Shown here piece by piece: positions 43,002 through 55,508 of a stretch of 64,000 bases of DNA; position 1 is the stretch's first letter, and the number at the start of each line of letters is the position of its first letter. A program made the translations under genes and the position numbers. This DNA is from Rhizophagus irregularis (lineage: Eukaryota > Glomeromycota > Glomeromycetes > Glomerales > Glomeraceae). The notes under the pieces are model-generated. The model was not told the DNA's origin, did not search any database, and saw nothing but the letters and a program-made list of their open reading frames with translations. The stretch covers positions 1,302,001 through 1,366,000 of the forward strand of contig NC_089460.1 in NCBI RefSeq assembly GCF_026210795.1. Direction: 5' to 3'.

Positions 43002-45500
43002 TCTTTATTTTATAGTTATTTTAAATTTTATAATGTCTGTTATTTATAAAAATCCTATATGTTATTTTATTAGTAAACTGTTTATTTATTACAGATAATA
43101 TACTTAATTTACTTATTTTAATTTACTAATTTTGTAGTTATAGATTAATAATTATATTATTTTGCAAAAAAAAAGAATAATTAATAAATAATATTTGAAA
43201 TAAATTTATAATATATAGCTTAGAATTATACATATTATAATATTTTTTTATTGTATGAAGTCAAACTCTGATTTGATATACTTTAAATAAAAAAATAATA
43301 TTCTTTTTATAATAAAATATCAATTCCATAATAAAAGGTAAATTTATATTTATAAAATCTTTGTTATACAATTAAATATTAAAAATTACAAAATTTATTC
43401 AGTATTTAAAAATAATATATAAAATAATAATATTTGATAAGTTTTTATTATTATAATTTTATTGTTATAAAAAATTTGCTAAAGAGATTTTAGATTTATC
43501 TAAATACTTTTTTATTTGATTCCAAAATAATTTGTTTTTTAATAAATGTATTTATAAATTTTTTTAGTTAAATCATTTTTATTTGCTTTAATTCATTATT
43601 TTTTCAAGGTTAATGAAAATTTAAAGTGAATAATTTAAATTGAAATTCAATGTATAGAATGATACATTTAAGAATAAAATATACTATATAAATATTTTAA
43701 TATAATTTAACTGCAGGAGTACTTTCAAACTAAGAATAATTTTATTCTAGAGAAAGACCTTGTGAGTAATCAAACTACCATACTATGTAATTTGCATATC
43801 TATTAGGCTGATATATGATTTAATATCAAATCTATATATAACTAATTATCAATAAGAAACCGTTTCAAAATAAATAGTAAATTAGATCTCGTTTACTTTA
43901 TAAAAAATAATAATACTATTAATGGTTAATGATACACAGTATCGTTAGTGTTATTTTTAAAATGAACTATGTTTATGCAAATTATGGGATCATTGAATAG
44001 CCAATTATATTAAACACATCATTAACAATAAGTTTTTTTATTACTGCGGTTTAATCTTAGTCAGAACGGCCGAGTAGAAATAGTAGAAATAAAAATAATT
44101 GGTCTGACCTTGTAATAAATTAGACAACAATACTTAAAAACAACAATTCTCTATAATAATCTTTATCCTAAAATTAAGTAATACGGAGATTTCACGGGTA
44201 TAACAGATTATGAAACAATTTCTCTTTCTTTTTTTTTTTGTCAAACGCGTCATTCTACATCATTATACATGATGTTTAATAAAAGTCCTTTTTTTTTTAC
44301 CCCCTTAATTTAATAATAATTTAATAAATTTTTAAATAATGATCTTTCTTAATTGTCAGAACAAAAACGTAATAAAACGTAACTCGAATAAATAAAATTG
44401 CCAATCAAATATGAACACGGTCTTATTATGGGAAAATAATATTCAATAGAATTTTGAATCACTTTACCATCTTTGGAATTGTAAAGGTTTCGTTGTTCTT
44501 TATTCAGACATACAATTATTGATAATTTTCCATTCATTACAAAAACTGCAATGTATTAATTTACCAAATTTGCTATACAATCAAAAAAAAAAAATTGTTT
44601 GCTTACTGTTTAAAGAAATTAAAGGAAGAGATTTTTAGGAAATAATCAAGATTAAAATAAAATAGTAAAAAAAAGAAAAATGTAAAAGGTAAATAAATGA
44701 AAAAAAGTAAAGTAAAAAATGAATAATGTATGAATAAATAATAAATAAAATAAAGATAAGATAATAATAATAACAATAATATAAAATAAAAAAAAATACG
44801 AATAATAAAAAGATCCTTTTAAAAACAATAATAATTTTTTCATAAATAATTAATTATTTTTTCGTCCTTTCTTTCCATATTTTCTTTTCCATTATTTACA
44901 AATTAATCTTAAATCCAAACCAAAAAAAAACTTTAATAAAAGGTACATTTGTAAAAAATAGTAATCAAACAATTGTTATTGATAAAAGAAAATACCATAG
45001 AAAGTAAAGAGTAACAGTTTCATCGCGCTTAAAACATGTAAATGTAAGCAAGTAATGTAATTTAACCACATGATATAATAACTTCAAACCTTTGTTTACA
45101 TCAATAATCCTATACAAGTGCTTTTTTATTTTTTTTTGTTTCGGAGTTTGTAAGTGGTCTGCAAGAGAAAAAAAAAGAATAATTGAAGAAAAAAAAGAAA
45201 AAATTTCTTGTAATCAAACAGGTATTTTTTATTTATGTTATGTATAATGATTATAATGGGCGTTTTTACCTGTTATTTTTTTGGAGTGTACAATGGTTAT
45301 ATATGATAACTTTATGAACACAAAATTATTATAATTATGTAAAGTTCTTAATATTCTTTAATTTATTCATATTTTATTTTTTATTTTTATTTTTATTTTT
45401 TTCCTATCTCTTTTTTTGTATAGAAAAAGTCATCAAATGAGAACTCGTTTTCAATCAACACCCTTCGGTCCATTTGCTTTTTCCATTGTCTAAATGCATA

Positions 45501-45531
<31 letters not shown>

Positions 45532-45767
45532 TATGAGAATTTTTTAGATTAAAAAAGTACCCAGTCTAGTTAAGTTTTAAACCTGTAATATCGGGGTTAC
45601 GGGGTTCCAATTCCGTACAAAATTTATAAACTCAGTTATAAACAAGTCAATCATGTACTTACTTGTATAAAAATGATGCATAATTGAGTAACCGAGTTTA
45701 ATATATCAATTGAGCTTTAAAATAAAAAAATAAATAATTTATTAGAATGAGAAAAATGAGAAAATCT

Positions 45768-46025
45768 TCAAATTACTGCGTAATTTATTAAAAGTAAATG
45801 TTTTTTGTACTTTACCATAAATGGTAATATTAATTTAAAGTGGACCACGGACTTTCTGGGCAATGTTTCTATCAATACAAGATTTTCTAATAGAAATTCC
45901 TGATTAAGCCCATTTTGCACTACCGAATTGCTACATTTAGGGGTAAAGTATACATGTACATATGCTGTCGGTGCGTTGTTGTATAACTCTTTATAACGCC
46001 TTTTTTCCACCTGACTAGATGACAT
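45768..46025 (-). CDS. Possible small ORF in the A+T-rich tract
   Basis: An 85-codon frame with ATG at 46025, encoding MSSSQVEKRRYKELYNNAP and TAYVHVYFTPKCSNSVVQNG. Its composition is less biased than the surroundings, which is the only argument for it. No family recognised and no neighbouring gene. It may equally be a remnant of a decayed gene. Confidence 0.22.
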   Translation of the reverse strand: MSSSQVEKRRYKELYNNAPTAYVHVYFTPKCSNSVVQNGLNQEFLLENLVLIETLPRKSVVHFKLILPFMVKYKKHLLLINYAVI

Positions 46026-46579
46026 GCAACTAATCCATATCTAATATGATTTTCGGTTATACGGCAGATTTCTCTCACCGGATGTTATCAACACTTGCGC
46101 CGCCAAAAAGCATTTACATATGATTGAAGCATGGGACTTCTTTTATTTCCTTTGTTCTTTTGTTTAGTTTAGTCTGTATATTTGTCGCTCTTGTTCATCT
46201 GTTTATCAGTCATGTTTATCGTTTATCAACTTTGATAGGTTTATTATTTTCTTTAATTCTTTGATACTTTTTATCTCTTATTCTAAAATGAATAAAATAA
46301 AAATTTCTTTCTTTTTTTCCTTTTGTTTTTGGTAAAAAAAAATATGTTTGTACAATTTTTTATTTCTTTTTTAAGTGATTTTTTTACCAAAGATTGATGG
46401 TTTAATATATTTGTTATTCGATTATGATATCGTGTACTACTCGTGTACTACGATAATAATAAACTTTTTCATAATCTGATTGATGTTTATCAAAGGATTA
46501 ATCATAAAAAAAAAAAAAAAAAAAAAAAATATAAAAAAAATAATCATATAATCAAATATAGATAAAATAGATAAAATAG

Positions 46580-46614
<35 letters not shown>

Positions 46615-48719
46615 TACATACATACTCTTTTATATTTCTATTATTTTATTTTTTTTTAAAAAAAAAGTTTCACAATAAAAAAAACAAGAATAAAATCTTG
46701 TAAAATTAGAGTCGGAAGTCGGAGCATCGTCGGGTAATACATGCTAAATTAAGATTCCACATAAATTACTAATGAAACATTTACTTACCACAAAAGGGGA
46801 AAAAGTATCACCAATTTCACATTTTGAGAGTTTGATTGACATTAAAGAGTTTGATTATCGATTTCCACCGAAGATTACTAGTACTATTTGATACACTTTT
46901 CTAGTGATGTACAACATTACACCAAAAGATTCTTTTTATTATAACGGAGAAAGATATTGCGGCCGGTCACCCCGAGTTTAAAATGTTGTGGCGGTGTTAC
47001 TTTATTAAGTTTCGTGTAATATTTTAACAATTTTTTCAATGGGCATCATAAAACGTAACACATCATAAATAGAAATGGGGCAGTGGCGTAGCCTTAATTA
47101 AACTATTCTAAAAATTGTTGTTTGTATTCTATTCTGGAAATATAATTAAAAAAAGAGAAATATTTAAAAATATTTGAAATACGTTATCTATTTAATAACT
47201 ATAAAAAATATAGTTTTTATTGAAAGAATTCCTTATTGTCAATAGTAAAGTAAAATAGTATGTAGAAGTTTAATACATATATATTATAGTGTAAATTAAC
47301 TCAAAAAAAAAAAAGTCTATTGTATAGTCTATAGTAGTATAAATATTTATATCTTCCATTTATTCTTCATTTATTCTTTAATAATTTTTATTGTGTACAT
47401 AAAAAAAAAAAAAATTTTTTTTATGTGTATTTTTTTTTCAATTGTATTGTCTAACAAAGTAACACCTTATTCCGGTTTTTTCATTACTTGTAAAAATTGT
47501 AACTACTTAAAGTATAATGAAATTTGACTAAAAATTTATTTTGACAGACAGACCCTTTGACTGGATTTGGGATGTTATAAAAAAACCCAGCATCCTTTTC
47601 CGTCCAATTTGTTATCCCTTTGCCCCTTTTATGTTCAAGCCAACTGTTTGGCACTTCATCAAAAACAATAAAAATTTTCATTTTTATTTTTTTTTCTTCC
47701 ATCAATCTTTCGTTCGCTTTTTTTTTTACTTATTTTATAAACCCCTGTGTTCTCTATTAGTTTGTGACTCAGGAAAATCATAAAATTTTCGTCTAAAAGA
47801 AGTTATTCGAGAACGTGAAAAGACCTTGAAAAGGTATTTACCGTTTACATACTAATTTAATTAGTTTTTTTTTTTGTTTGTTGTTTTTTTTATTTTCTTC
47901 GTCATTTTTTTTCAAAGTGTTATTCATGTGTATTTATCGTACTTTCGAGGTATTATCTTTAAAAGGGATGAACTTAGTTATAGAAATTGAAAGTCGTGCT
48001 CATAAAAACTAATTCGGTAGAATTTCAGAAATAATTCAATTTTTTTTTTTGATGTGCAATTTGCATCATCTTTACTCAATTTTAATACTTTCTTACTCCT
48101 CCTCGTTATTTTATTTTCCCTTAATTTTCTTTTTATTTACATATTTAAAACAAAAAAAAAAACATTACGAGTTTTTCAAACAAAATTATAATGCATCATC
48201 ATATATCGCGTGTCTTTGAATATTCCACGCATACATATTATTATTCTCTTCTCTGAGCACTTAATTGTTATATTAATTCTTTTTTACTTCCCTCCAAATT
48301 CTTATTTACGTATGATTTACAAAACTCAAAATTTTTTATACATCGTGTAATTTTTTCCCTTTCTCCTTTAAACTTTATTGGTTCCTTTGATTTGCATTGA
48401 TTTTTTGAGGCGCAGTATTATTACACTGCAGATTATTTACAATATTGGTCGTAAATACCGACTGCTGTACATCAAGATACACATGATAACACTTCGAATA
48501 CACATATATTACCTCATTCCGAGATTAATAATATTTCTCGATTTATATAAAACGCCACCACTCACTCCATCTGTTTATTTCCTTTTTTTTCTTTAAACCT
48601 ATTTTTTTTTTTTTTTAACAAAAAAAAATTTTAATAATTTACACAAAAAATAGAACGCATACAAACTACGCAACTTTATCGTAATTATACCAAAAAAAGA
48701 CTTTCCTCTTTTGTATTGA

Positions 48720-50057
48720 ATGCACGCCACAGATATGAGTGCAATCGCCGGAAATTCACCAACCAGTCAACGAAAACAAAGTAACGCTTCTGGTAGTGGA
48801 GATTTATCAGAACAATCGACCCCTAGAGGAACTAAACGTGAAAATGAAGACGATGATGATGATTCTGGGGATGAAGAAGTTGGAAGCAAAAATGAAAAAC
48901 GTGCTGGTCGTCGTAAGATAAAAATCGAATATATTGATGATAAAAGTAGGAGACACATAACTTTCAGTAAGCGAAAGGCCGGTATAATGAAGAAGGTAAA
49001 TATAAATAAATAAATAAATAAATATATATATATATTTTCTTTTTCCTTTTTTATTTACATATATATACATGTATATATATGTATTTTTTCCAGAAAAAAA
49101 AAATTTAAAGATATTGCCATTTTGGTCTGATATATTAAATTTTTCCGTATTTGTTCTATGGTTTATAAACAAATGAAAATCATATCTTTTTCGAAAATTT
49201 AATTATTATTTATTATTATATAATGAAATATTTATATAAATTATTATTTACTAATGTTCTTTTTCTAATTTCTAACTTATTCAGGCATACGAACTTAGTA
49301 CTCTTACGGGAACTCAGGTATTGCTTCTTGTAGTATCAGAAACTGGACTCGTATATACGTTTACCACACCGAAACTTCAACCCCTCGTAACAAAACCTGA
49401 AGGAAAAAATTTGATTCAAGCTTGTTTGAATGCACCGGATACTCCTTCAGCTCAAGATACAACATCCACGGTAAATATTAAAATTTCACTTTTTTACGTA
49501 TAAATTTACACACTCCTTTTTTTGTTTAACTAAAAATTTATTTTTTGTATGACGAAATTTTTACTTATTTAGACGCGATCTTCAAATAATAACCAATCAT
49601 ATGGAAATGAAAGTTCTACTCCAGTAGAAGGAACTAATAGTGATGTTTATGATAATGACCGCAAGGTATATAATTATCATTTCAATATGTTTAATTATTT
49701 ATGTAAAATCTTTTTTAACTTATTGGTATTTATTTTTAGCCTCAAGCAAGTGGTGGTAATCAAATGGCACAACAGCAATCATATGCAGCACTTGGATTAA
49801 ATCCATATAGTCAATATGGTGGAATGCCTAATGGTATGACTTTAGGCGGTGCTGGTGGTATTGCAGGTCCTCCATATATGTCAGGTACAGGATATTCGCA
49901 GTACGGTCAAAATCACATGAATCAATATGCAGCCAATAACGCTTATATGCCCGCAAATTATTGGCAAACCGCTGCCGGTAATACAACTAATACGAATGGT
50001 ACTGGCAAAGTACCGCAATATCCAAATCAAATTAATCAATCACCTGAAAAAAAGTAA
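48720..50057 (+). CDS. MCM1: MCM1/SRF-type MADS-box transcription factor
   Basis: Four exons (48720-48995, 49285-49470, 49573-49665, 49740-50057) joined by GT-AG introns give 290 residues. After a Ser-rich and acidic N-terminus comes a full SRF-type MADS domain: RRKIKIEYIDDKSRRHITFS, KRKAGIMKK, then across the first intron AYELSTLTGTQVLLLVVSET, GLVYTFTTPKLQPLV and EGKNLIQACLNAPD, nearly the yeast Mcm1/SRF consensus. The C-terminus is Gln/Gly/Tyr/Asn-rich, as in activation domains. MADS factors of this class dimerise on CC(A/T)6GG sites and recruit partner factors for mating, cell-cycle and metabolic genes. The first ATG is used; a second ATG lies five codons in. A long A+T-rich region precedes it. 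Confidence 0.93.
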
Positions 50058-50609
50058 ACTAGAAAAAAATTTTTTTTTTATGTATTTTTTTTCATATATA
50101 AATATAAATATTATATAGGATTTTGTATAGGTATTTTTTTTTCTTTTGTTTTGAATCAATTCGGCTTGCTTTATATATATATATATAACCTTTTTTACTA
50201 CATGAACAAAAAAAAAACATATACATGTATATATTTTCTTTTTATGTTTTTCATTTGATATGATAATAATTATGTAAGAAGAAAAGTAATTAGTTCATGT
50301 TATGTTTTTTCCCCCAATAACTTTGCCGATGTAACATTTTCTCTTTTTATATATCTTTTTTTTTTCTTTTCCTATAAAATGAAGACATTGCTATTAAAAA
50401 AAATTATTTTTTTTTATATATAAAAGATAGCACTTTTTTCTTTGATAGGTTGTTAATATATTTTTTTTCTTTTCTTTTTCATCCATCATTTATTTTTTAA
50501 AAAAAAAATTATTTTTGTATTTTTCTATTTTTTTTAAAAAAAAAACAAAACTCTTGCAGAGGGTAATTCAAAAAAAGTTTTTTATTAAGCCGAAGTTGAT
50601 TGTGTTATA

Positions 50610-50640
<31 letters not shown>

Positions 50641-51667
50641 TTGTTTGGAGATAAGTAGAAAAAGAAAGTAGAGGTAGTTTGAAGAAGGATTTTTTTTTAG
50701 TTTTGAAAGTATATTTTTTTAAATATTTTTTTTTTATTTTTATTCTATATTATTTTTATTTTATTTTATTTTATTTTACTTTTTTTTTAGGATTTTTTTT
50801 ATTTTTCTAGTTGGTCATTTATTTTAGTTTATTCTTTTTTTTTAAAAAAAAAAAAGAGAGAATTTTTCTTTTAGAATTATTTTTTTTTTTTTTAAAAGGA
50901 TATTTTTTTTTGTTCGATTATAACTGTAGTTGATAAAAAATTATAATAAATATACATATAAATATATAAAATATATACATTTTTTTTCTTTTCGAATTAA
51001 TTGAATTAGATCAATTGTTTTTTTTTTTAATTTTAATCATGCGACATCTTAATAATAAAAAAAAATTCGCGAAAAAAAAAACCTGTAAAATACAAAAAAA
51101 GTAAAAAGTATCTCAAAATCTCGTACACCTATACACTTTTTGCATTTATCAATGAATTATAAAATTTCCAAATTAATTTTCAATTTTCAATATTTCTATA
51201 AGGAGAATTTTGAATGATTACGGGCTTGGGCGTTGTGATCTGCGTTAATTTTTGAGATTAATTAAAAGTCATTATGCAACGGATAAACCGATAATTATAT
51301 TTATAATATGATGCACGCCAAAATTGGTAATTATTTTTTTTTATTTGATGCATTTTGATTATATTTAGATTATTTTTAATTTGTGATTTACTGAAAAAAG
51401 TTTAAAATATACATTACATCAGAATTTATGTATATCTACTATATCTGTCAAGCATCTAGATGCCTTTAAAGGATAATAAACATTATCATCATATATACTT
51501 TATTGTTTTTAAATGTTTGTCCAAAAACTTTTTTCCGCTTTTGAATAATTATTCCGAAGATTATTATATAATTATTATGTGTAATGTTATTATTATTCAA
51601 ATTATTCAGTATTATTATTATTCTGATTGCAATTTTTATAATTACCACTAAACAATTATTAATATTA
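50058..51667. other. Intergenic 3' flanks, T-tract rich
   Basis: No gene. The region between the convergent MADS and HLTF/Rad5-like genes consists of T- and A-runs, an AGAGAGAG stretch near 50.61 kb, and TTTTAT repeats near 50.75 kb. It must contain both polyadenylation sites. Confidence 0.6.
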
Positions 51668-54604
51668 TTAATTTCCTCCCAATAACGTTTGCAACTCTTC
51701 CAATCGAGCTTCTCGGACTTGTGCAGCGTCTTTCCTTCTCTGTTCTCCGAATGCTTGAGATATCAATGCACGTTTCTTTTCTTGTAATTCAATAACACGA
51801 TCTTCAACTGAATTTTCAATAACAAATCTAAAGATAGAAACAGGTCGAGTTTGACCTAACCGATAAATTCGATCAATAGCTTGATCCTCGATACTCGGAT
51901 TCCACCAAGGATCCATAAGGAAACATTGATTTGCTGCTGTTAAATTCAATCCCAAAGATCCACATTTCAAACTAATTAAAAAGACTTTAATTTCTGGTTC
52001 ATAAGTAAAATCGGATATTGCCTTTTCACGTTGATTACGCAACATCTTACCATCCAATCTTACAAATTTAATATCAGATTCTTTAAGGGCAATTTCAATC
52101 AAATTAAGGAAAGACGTCCATTGGCTGAAGACCACTGATTTAGTTGTTGGGTCTTTTTCATTTGATATTTTAAGAAATTTCAGTAAAGCCTTAATTTTTG
52201 AACTTGGTTTATAATCAGAATTAATTATATTTCCGATCTCATCATCAATTGATTCTTGTTCATGAGGTGATTCAATTAGATGTTCCTTTTGAACTGGACT
52301 ACGACACATTGGACAAGAACGTTTATCCTTATCAATAACTTTCTCAATGCAATCTCTGTCAAACACATGTTTACAACGTGTAATAACAGGGGTAGTCAAT
52401 GACTCCAAGCAGATGCAACAATCTTCGTTATTTTCAATTGCAACTTTTAGGGCATTTATTAATGATATGATATTCTCATCATTCATATCAAGAACATGAG
52501 TTTCCATAATTTTTTTTACTCGTTCTGCACAAAGTTTGTGATGATCACAAAGTTGTCGTAACCTTAAAAGAGATTCCAAGATAACAGCATAGTTTTTCAT
52601 AACATCATTTGACTCTTTCCATTTCTTAAAGCGTTCTTTTGCATCTTTTTCCATTTCATCATAAATTTTTTGTTCTTCTGCGTTAAATTTAACTTTATGA
52701 ACAAAGGAATTAATGGGGGGAAGGGATAAGATGGGATGTCCATTAAACTGCATATCCTTTGTTCTTCGAAGGCAGACAATTTTCATTAAAACCTTAAGTC
52801 TTTCAATAGCTGCTTTATCACCAGCTTTTATTGGTCTGTTAAAAACACGATTCCACCATTCTGATTCATCAAAAGGAGTGATTCTCAAAAATTTAACAAG
52901 TGAATACATATCATTCAATTCATTCATAATTGGAGTTCCAGTAAGAATCCATCTTCGTTCAGCATCCAAACTATATGCGGCAATACTTTGTTTTGTTGAT
53001 TTGGTACGAATTATGTGCCCCTCATCTAGGACAACTCGGAGCCACTTAACGGCAAATAATCCACGTTTTTTATCTTTTATATTTGACTGACCAAGTATAG
53101 AATATGTAGTGATCACTACGTCATAATCTTTAAGGTTTTTCGGATTATCATCTCGATTAGGACCATGGTAAACATAGTAAGAGAGGGAACCTTCCTTGAC
53201 ATGCATATTAATCTGATCAACCCAATTTCCAAGAACACTCAAAGGAGCAACAATCAAAGTGGTTTTAGAATAAGCTGAATCCGATTTGACAGGTTTAGGA
53301 ATAAATCCTTTTCCATCTTTATCATATGTAATCAAAGCAATCGTCTGCAATGTCTTCCCAAGACCCATATCATCAGCTAGAATTCCGCCTCTAGCGAAAT
53401 TAGGACGAGTTTTAGTAGAAAACCCGGTAGCAGAATTATAATAATAAGATTCTTTATTTTGCTTATTAATAACCCAAAATTGAGTTGCTTTATCAGTAGT
53501 TGGTTCTTCCGGATGTTCGTTTGATAACATCCAACCAAGTCCTTGTTTCTGATATGAAAGTAAGGGGGTAATCAATGCTTCTGGTTGAGGAGCTTCGGGA
53601 AGTTTTGCTAAATCAACAATAGAAATTCCAACTTCTTGAAGGACCTTTTTAACGCTCGTTTTGTCAAGAGTTTGACCTTGTCTTATTAGTTCACGCCATG
53701 CTTCGTTCGGTTCAGAAGCATTTATACCTTGAGACATAGGTTTAAGTGGCTCAAACTTAATATTTTTTGATCTTAAATTTTTCGCAATACGTTCCTCTCG
53801 TTCTGGCACTCCAAGAACATGAATATGCAGAGGAACAACATATGTTCCTTTTTTACCAGCAATGGTACCTTCAATTCGAATATCTCCGTTATCAATTAAT
53901 GGGGCAAGAATTTTAGCCAAATCTTTAGGTATATGACCAACTTGATCTCCAAGAATATTATCAACACGCAGTGCGTTCCGATCGTATATATTAAATGGTT
54001 CACGTGTAATTGAAACCGATTCATTTTTGTTTACTACACCATCATAATATCGTACACCTACGATTTGAGTAATAATATTACCATAAACTTTTTGGATTGC
54101 ACCTTCATCTTCCACAGAGCCTGATCTGTTTTCTAATTCTTGTTCTTCGCTAAGTTCCTGACTAAACGCGTCTAAATCAAGAGAAAATGGTACAATTGAA
54201 ATGCGTTGATAATTTGGAGGATGTATTGTGGATGATGAGGAGGATGATGGTAAATATTGTGATGTAATCCCTTTAGATTGTTGTATTCCTGGTGAAACGG
54301 GTTTAGTGGACGTACTTTGAGTGTTTTGAGGTCGATAAATTGAAGAAGAAACGAATCCCGAAGTTGAAGAAGAAGATGGTGACTTTCTAAGTTTTTTCTT
54401 AGTTGAGGAACCTCGTTCTCTATCGATAGAATCATTATTTGCACGTTTTTCCGCATTTTTATCAGCTTTATTTTGTTTTGTTCTAACGCTGCTTTCTCTT
54501 TCATCTTCAATAATGTGAATAGGACAATCATCCGATTTGTGAGACGTGTCACCACAATTTTCACAAGAAATATTGGTCTTTTTATTACGCAATCTTGGTA
54601 GCAT
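51668..54604 (-). CDS. RAD5: HLTF/Rad5-like SNF2 translocase and RING E3 ligase
   Basis: One exon, 978 residues, ATG at 54604. Domains in order: a CCHC knuckle CENCGDTSHKSDDC (residues about 15-28); a Ser/Thr/Pro-rich stretch; a HIRAN domain (about 175-280, VGVRYYDGVVNKNESVSI... NALRV... VGHIPKDLAKIL); the SNF2 N-lobe with Walker A ILADDMGLGKTLQTIALI and box II VVLDEGHIIR; an inserted C3HC4 RING (CCICLESLTTPVITRCKHVF ... CPMC); and the helicase C lobe (SVVFSQW, LKCGSLGLNLTAANQCFLMD, IDRIYRLGQTR). This layout is that of HLTF and yeast Rad5, which polyubiquitinate PCNA and reverse stalled forks in template-switch DNA damage tolerance in the nucleus. The N-terminal knuckle is not typical of the family. 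Intron-free, unlike its neighbours. Confidence 0.93.
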   Translation of the reverse strand: MLPRLRNKKTNISCENCGDTSHKSDDCPIHIIEDERESSVRTKQNKADKNAEKRANNDSIDRERGSSTKKKLRKSPSSSSTSGFVSSSIYRPQNTQSTSTKPVSPGIQQSKGITSQYLPSSSSSSTIHPPNYQRISIVPFSLDLDAFSQELSEEQELENRSGSVEDEGAIQKVYGNIITQIVGVRYYDGVVNKNESVSITREPFNIYDRNALRVDNILGDQVGHIPKDLAKILAPLIDNGDIRIEGTIAGKKGTYVVPLHIHVLGVPEREERIAKNLRSKNIKFEPLKPMSQGINASEPNEAWRELIRQGQTLDKTSVKKVLQEVGISIVDLAKLPEAPQPEALITPLLSYQKQGLGWMLSNEHPEEPTTDKATQFWVINKQNKESYYYNSATGFSTKTRPNFARGGILADDMGLGKTLQTIALITYDKDGKGFIPKPVKSDSAYSKTTLIVAPLSVLGNWVDQINMHVKEGSLSYYVYHGPNRDDNPKNLKDYDVVITTYSILGQSNIKDKKRGLFAVKWLRVVLDEGHIIRTKSTKQSIAAYSLDAERRWILTGTPIMNELNDMYSLVKFLRITPFDESEWWNRVFNRPIKAGDKAAIERLKVLMKIVCLRRTKDMQFNGHPILSLPPINSFVHKVKFNAEEQKIYDEMEKDAKERFKKWKESNDVMKNYAVILESLLRLRQLCDHHKLCAERVKKIMETHVLDMNDENIISLINALKVAIENNEDCCICLESLTTPVITRCKHVFDRDCIEKVIDKDKRSCPMCRSPVQKEHLIESPHEQESIDDEIGNIINSDYKPSSKIKALLKFLKISNEKDPTTKSVVFSQWTSFLNLIEIALKESDIKFVRLDGKMLRNQREKAISDFTYEPEIKVFLISLKCGSLGLNLTAANQCFLMDPWWNPSIEDQAIDRIYRLGQTRPVSIFRFVIENSVEDRVIELQEKKRALISQAFGEQRRKDAAQVREARLEELQTLLGGN

Positions 54605-54863
54605 CTTTATGTTCGCGACGAAGGTAATTAATCTCTCGAATATAATTAATAAATAATAAGTTAACTTTTAAATTTCGCGTAAAAAAGGGCTTTACAGTCA
54701 TACTCACGAAAAAAATTTACCTGCAAAGAGGAAGAGAGGTAGAGCGAGTAGAGTTGTTGTTGACGTTCATACGAGACTATTTGTAACCAATCATTAATCA
54801 CGTGATTAGATTTTGCCAATTAAAAGTAACCATCTTACATCTTGTATTAGATATCAAAAAAGA
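54605..54863. promoter_or_regulatory. Divergent promoter of RAD5-like and ankyrin genes
   Basis: 259 bases separate two opposite start codons. They include a CCAAT box (54787-54791) and the palindrome AATCACGTGATT (54796-54807), a perfect Cbf1/bHLH-type site. Regulatory roles are inferred from motif and position. Confidence 0.45.
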
Positions 54864-55450
54864 ATGTCAAATATTTGGGTTGCTGCAGGTACTGTATATA
54901 AAAATTATTTACAAAAATAGCTTTGTTACTTACTATTCTAATTCATTCGTTTGTCTAGCTAACGGTGACATACAACGCGTTACGGTAAATTTAATGTTAT
55001 TTGTTCTCTGTTAAAAAGACCGATTTTTAAATTCTAATTCTCATTTAGGAACTTATAAGAAGTGGATTGTCTCCAAATTCTAAAGATTCTAACGGATACA
55101 CCCCATTAGCAGCAGCAGCATCATATAATCATTTTGATTTAATTGAGTTTTTGATATCAGAAGGCGCAGATGTGAATATTCGTGACAATGATAACGATAC
55201 ACCTTTATATGTTGCAGAAAATGTAGAAGTGGCTCGAAAATTACTTAGCCATGGGGCGGACCCATTTGTTAAAAATTCAGAAGGAAAAACTGTGCGTTTA
55301 GGCTTCGTTTCTTTTATTTTTTATTTTATTATTTATGACTAAAACGATTTTATTGAATAGCCAGCACAAGTGGCTTATGAAGAAGAATGGTTTGAAGTTG
55401 CTGAACTCTATTGCTCTATAACGGGGGAACAGATACCAGCAGCAGATTAA
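54864..55450 (+). CDS. Small ankyrin-repeat protein
   Basis: Four exons (54864-54888, 54959-54984, 55049-55291, 55361-55450) with clean GT-AG introns give 127 residues. The 25- and 26-base first exons encode MSNIWVAAANGDIQRVT. Ankyrin repeats follow: ELIRSGLSPNSKDSNGYTPL, AAAASYNHFDLIEFLISEGA, DVNIRDNDNDTPLYVAENVE and LLSHGADPFVKNSEGKT. The C-terminus has PAQVAYEEEWFEVAELYCSI. Ankyrin stacks mediate protein binding; small fungal proteins of this type include the Yar1 ribosomal-protein chaperone, but the match is not specific enough to name it. The gene shares a divergent promoter with the RAD5-like gene and converges with the securin candidate. Confidence 0.85.
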
Positions 55451-55508
55451 ACCAATTGATTCCTAAAACGCGTTTTTTTAGAAAATTTATTTTATTGCAT
55501 TTAACCAT

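Larger units (their letters stand above)
40420..48719. other. 8-kb gene-poor, extremely A+T-rich tract
   Basis: Almost all frames here are low-complexity Lys/Asn/Phe/Tyr products of A- and T-runs and are not genes. Homopolymers and (ATA)n/(AATA)n microsatellites abound, e.g. T28 near 45.50 kb, A25 near 46.51 kb and ATA repeats near 46.59 kb. Small islands of more balanced composition lie at 42.86-42.99 kb, 45.84-46.09 kb, 46.93-47.05 kb and 47.55-47.66 kb. The right part must include the promoter and 5' UTR of the MADS gene. Confidence 0.7.

Noticed and set aside
45585-45625. GGGGTTCCAATTCCG stretch resembling a tRNA B box
   Set aside because: No matching A box or acceptor stem at a tRNA distance; left as a possible SINE remnant without support.
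47085-47100. CAGTGGCGTAGCC as a hAT terminus
   Set aside because: No inverted partner or 8-bp duplication found nearby.
47484-47783. Overlapping frames on both strands with a balanced-composition core (47.55-47.66 kb)
   Set aside because: The core is about 110 bases, reads open on both strands and has no start or splice context.
40225-48596. Many Phe/Tyr/Ile- or Lys/Asn-rich frames in the A+T desert, such as those at 41123, 44652 and 46437
   Set aside because: Products of A and T runs with no domain, splice structure or codon bias.
48767-49172. Minus-strand frames across the MADS exon 1
   Set aside because: Shadows of the coding strand and of an A+T-rich intron.
51466-51651. Two opposite Ile/Asn/Tyr-rich frames past the RAD5-like stop
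   Set aside because: Palindromic TAATAATTATT composition makes both strands open; no coding signal.
54172-54564. Second minus-strand frame inside the RAD5-like N-terminus
   Set aside because: Alternate frame of a low-complexity Ser/Pro region of the real gene.
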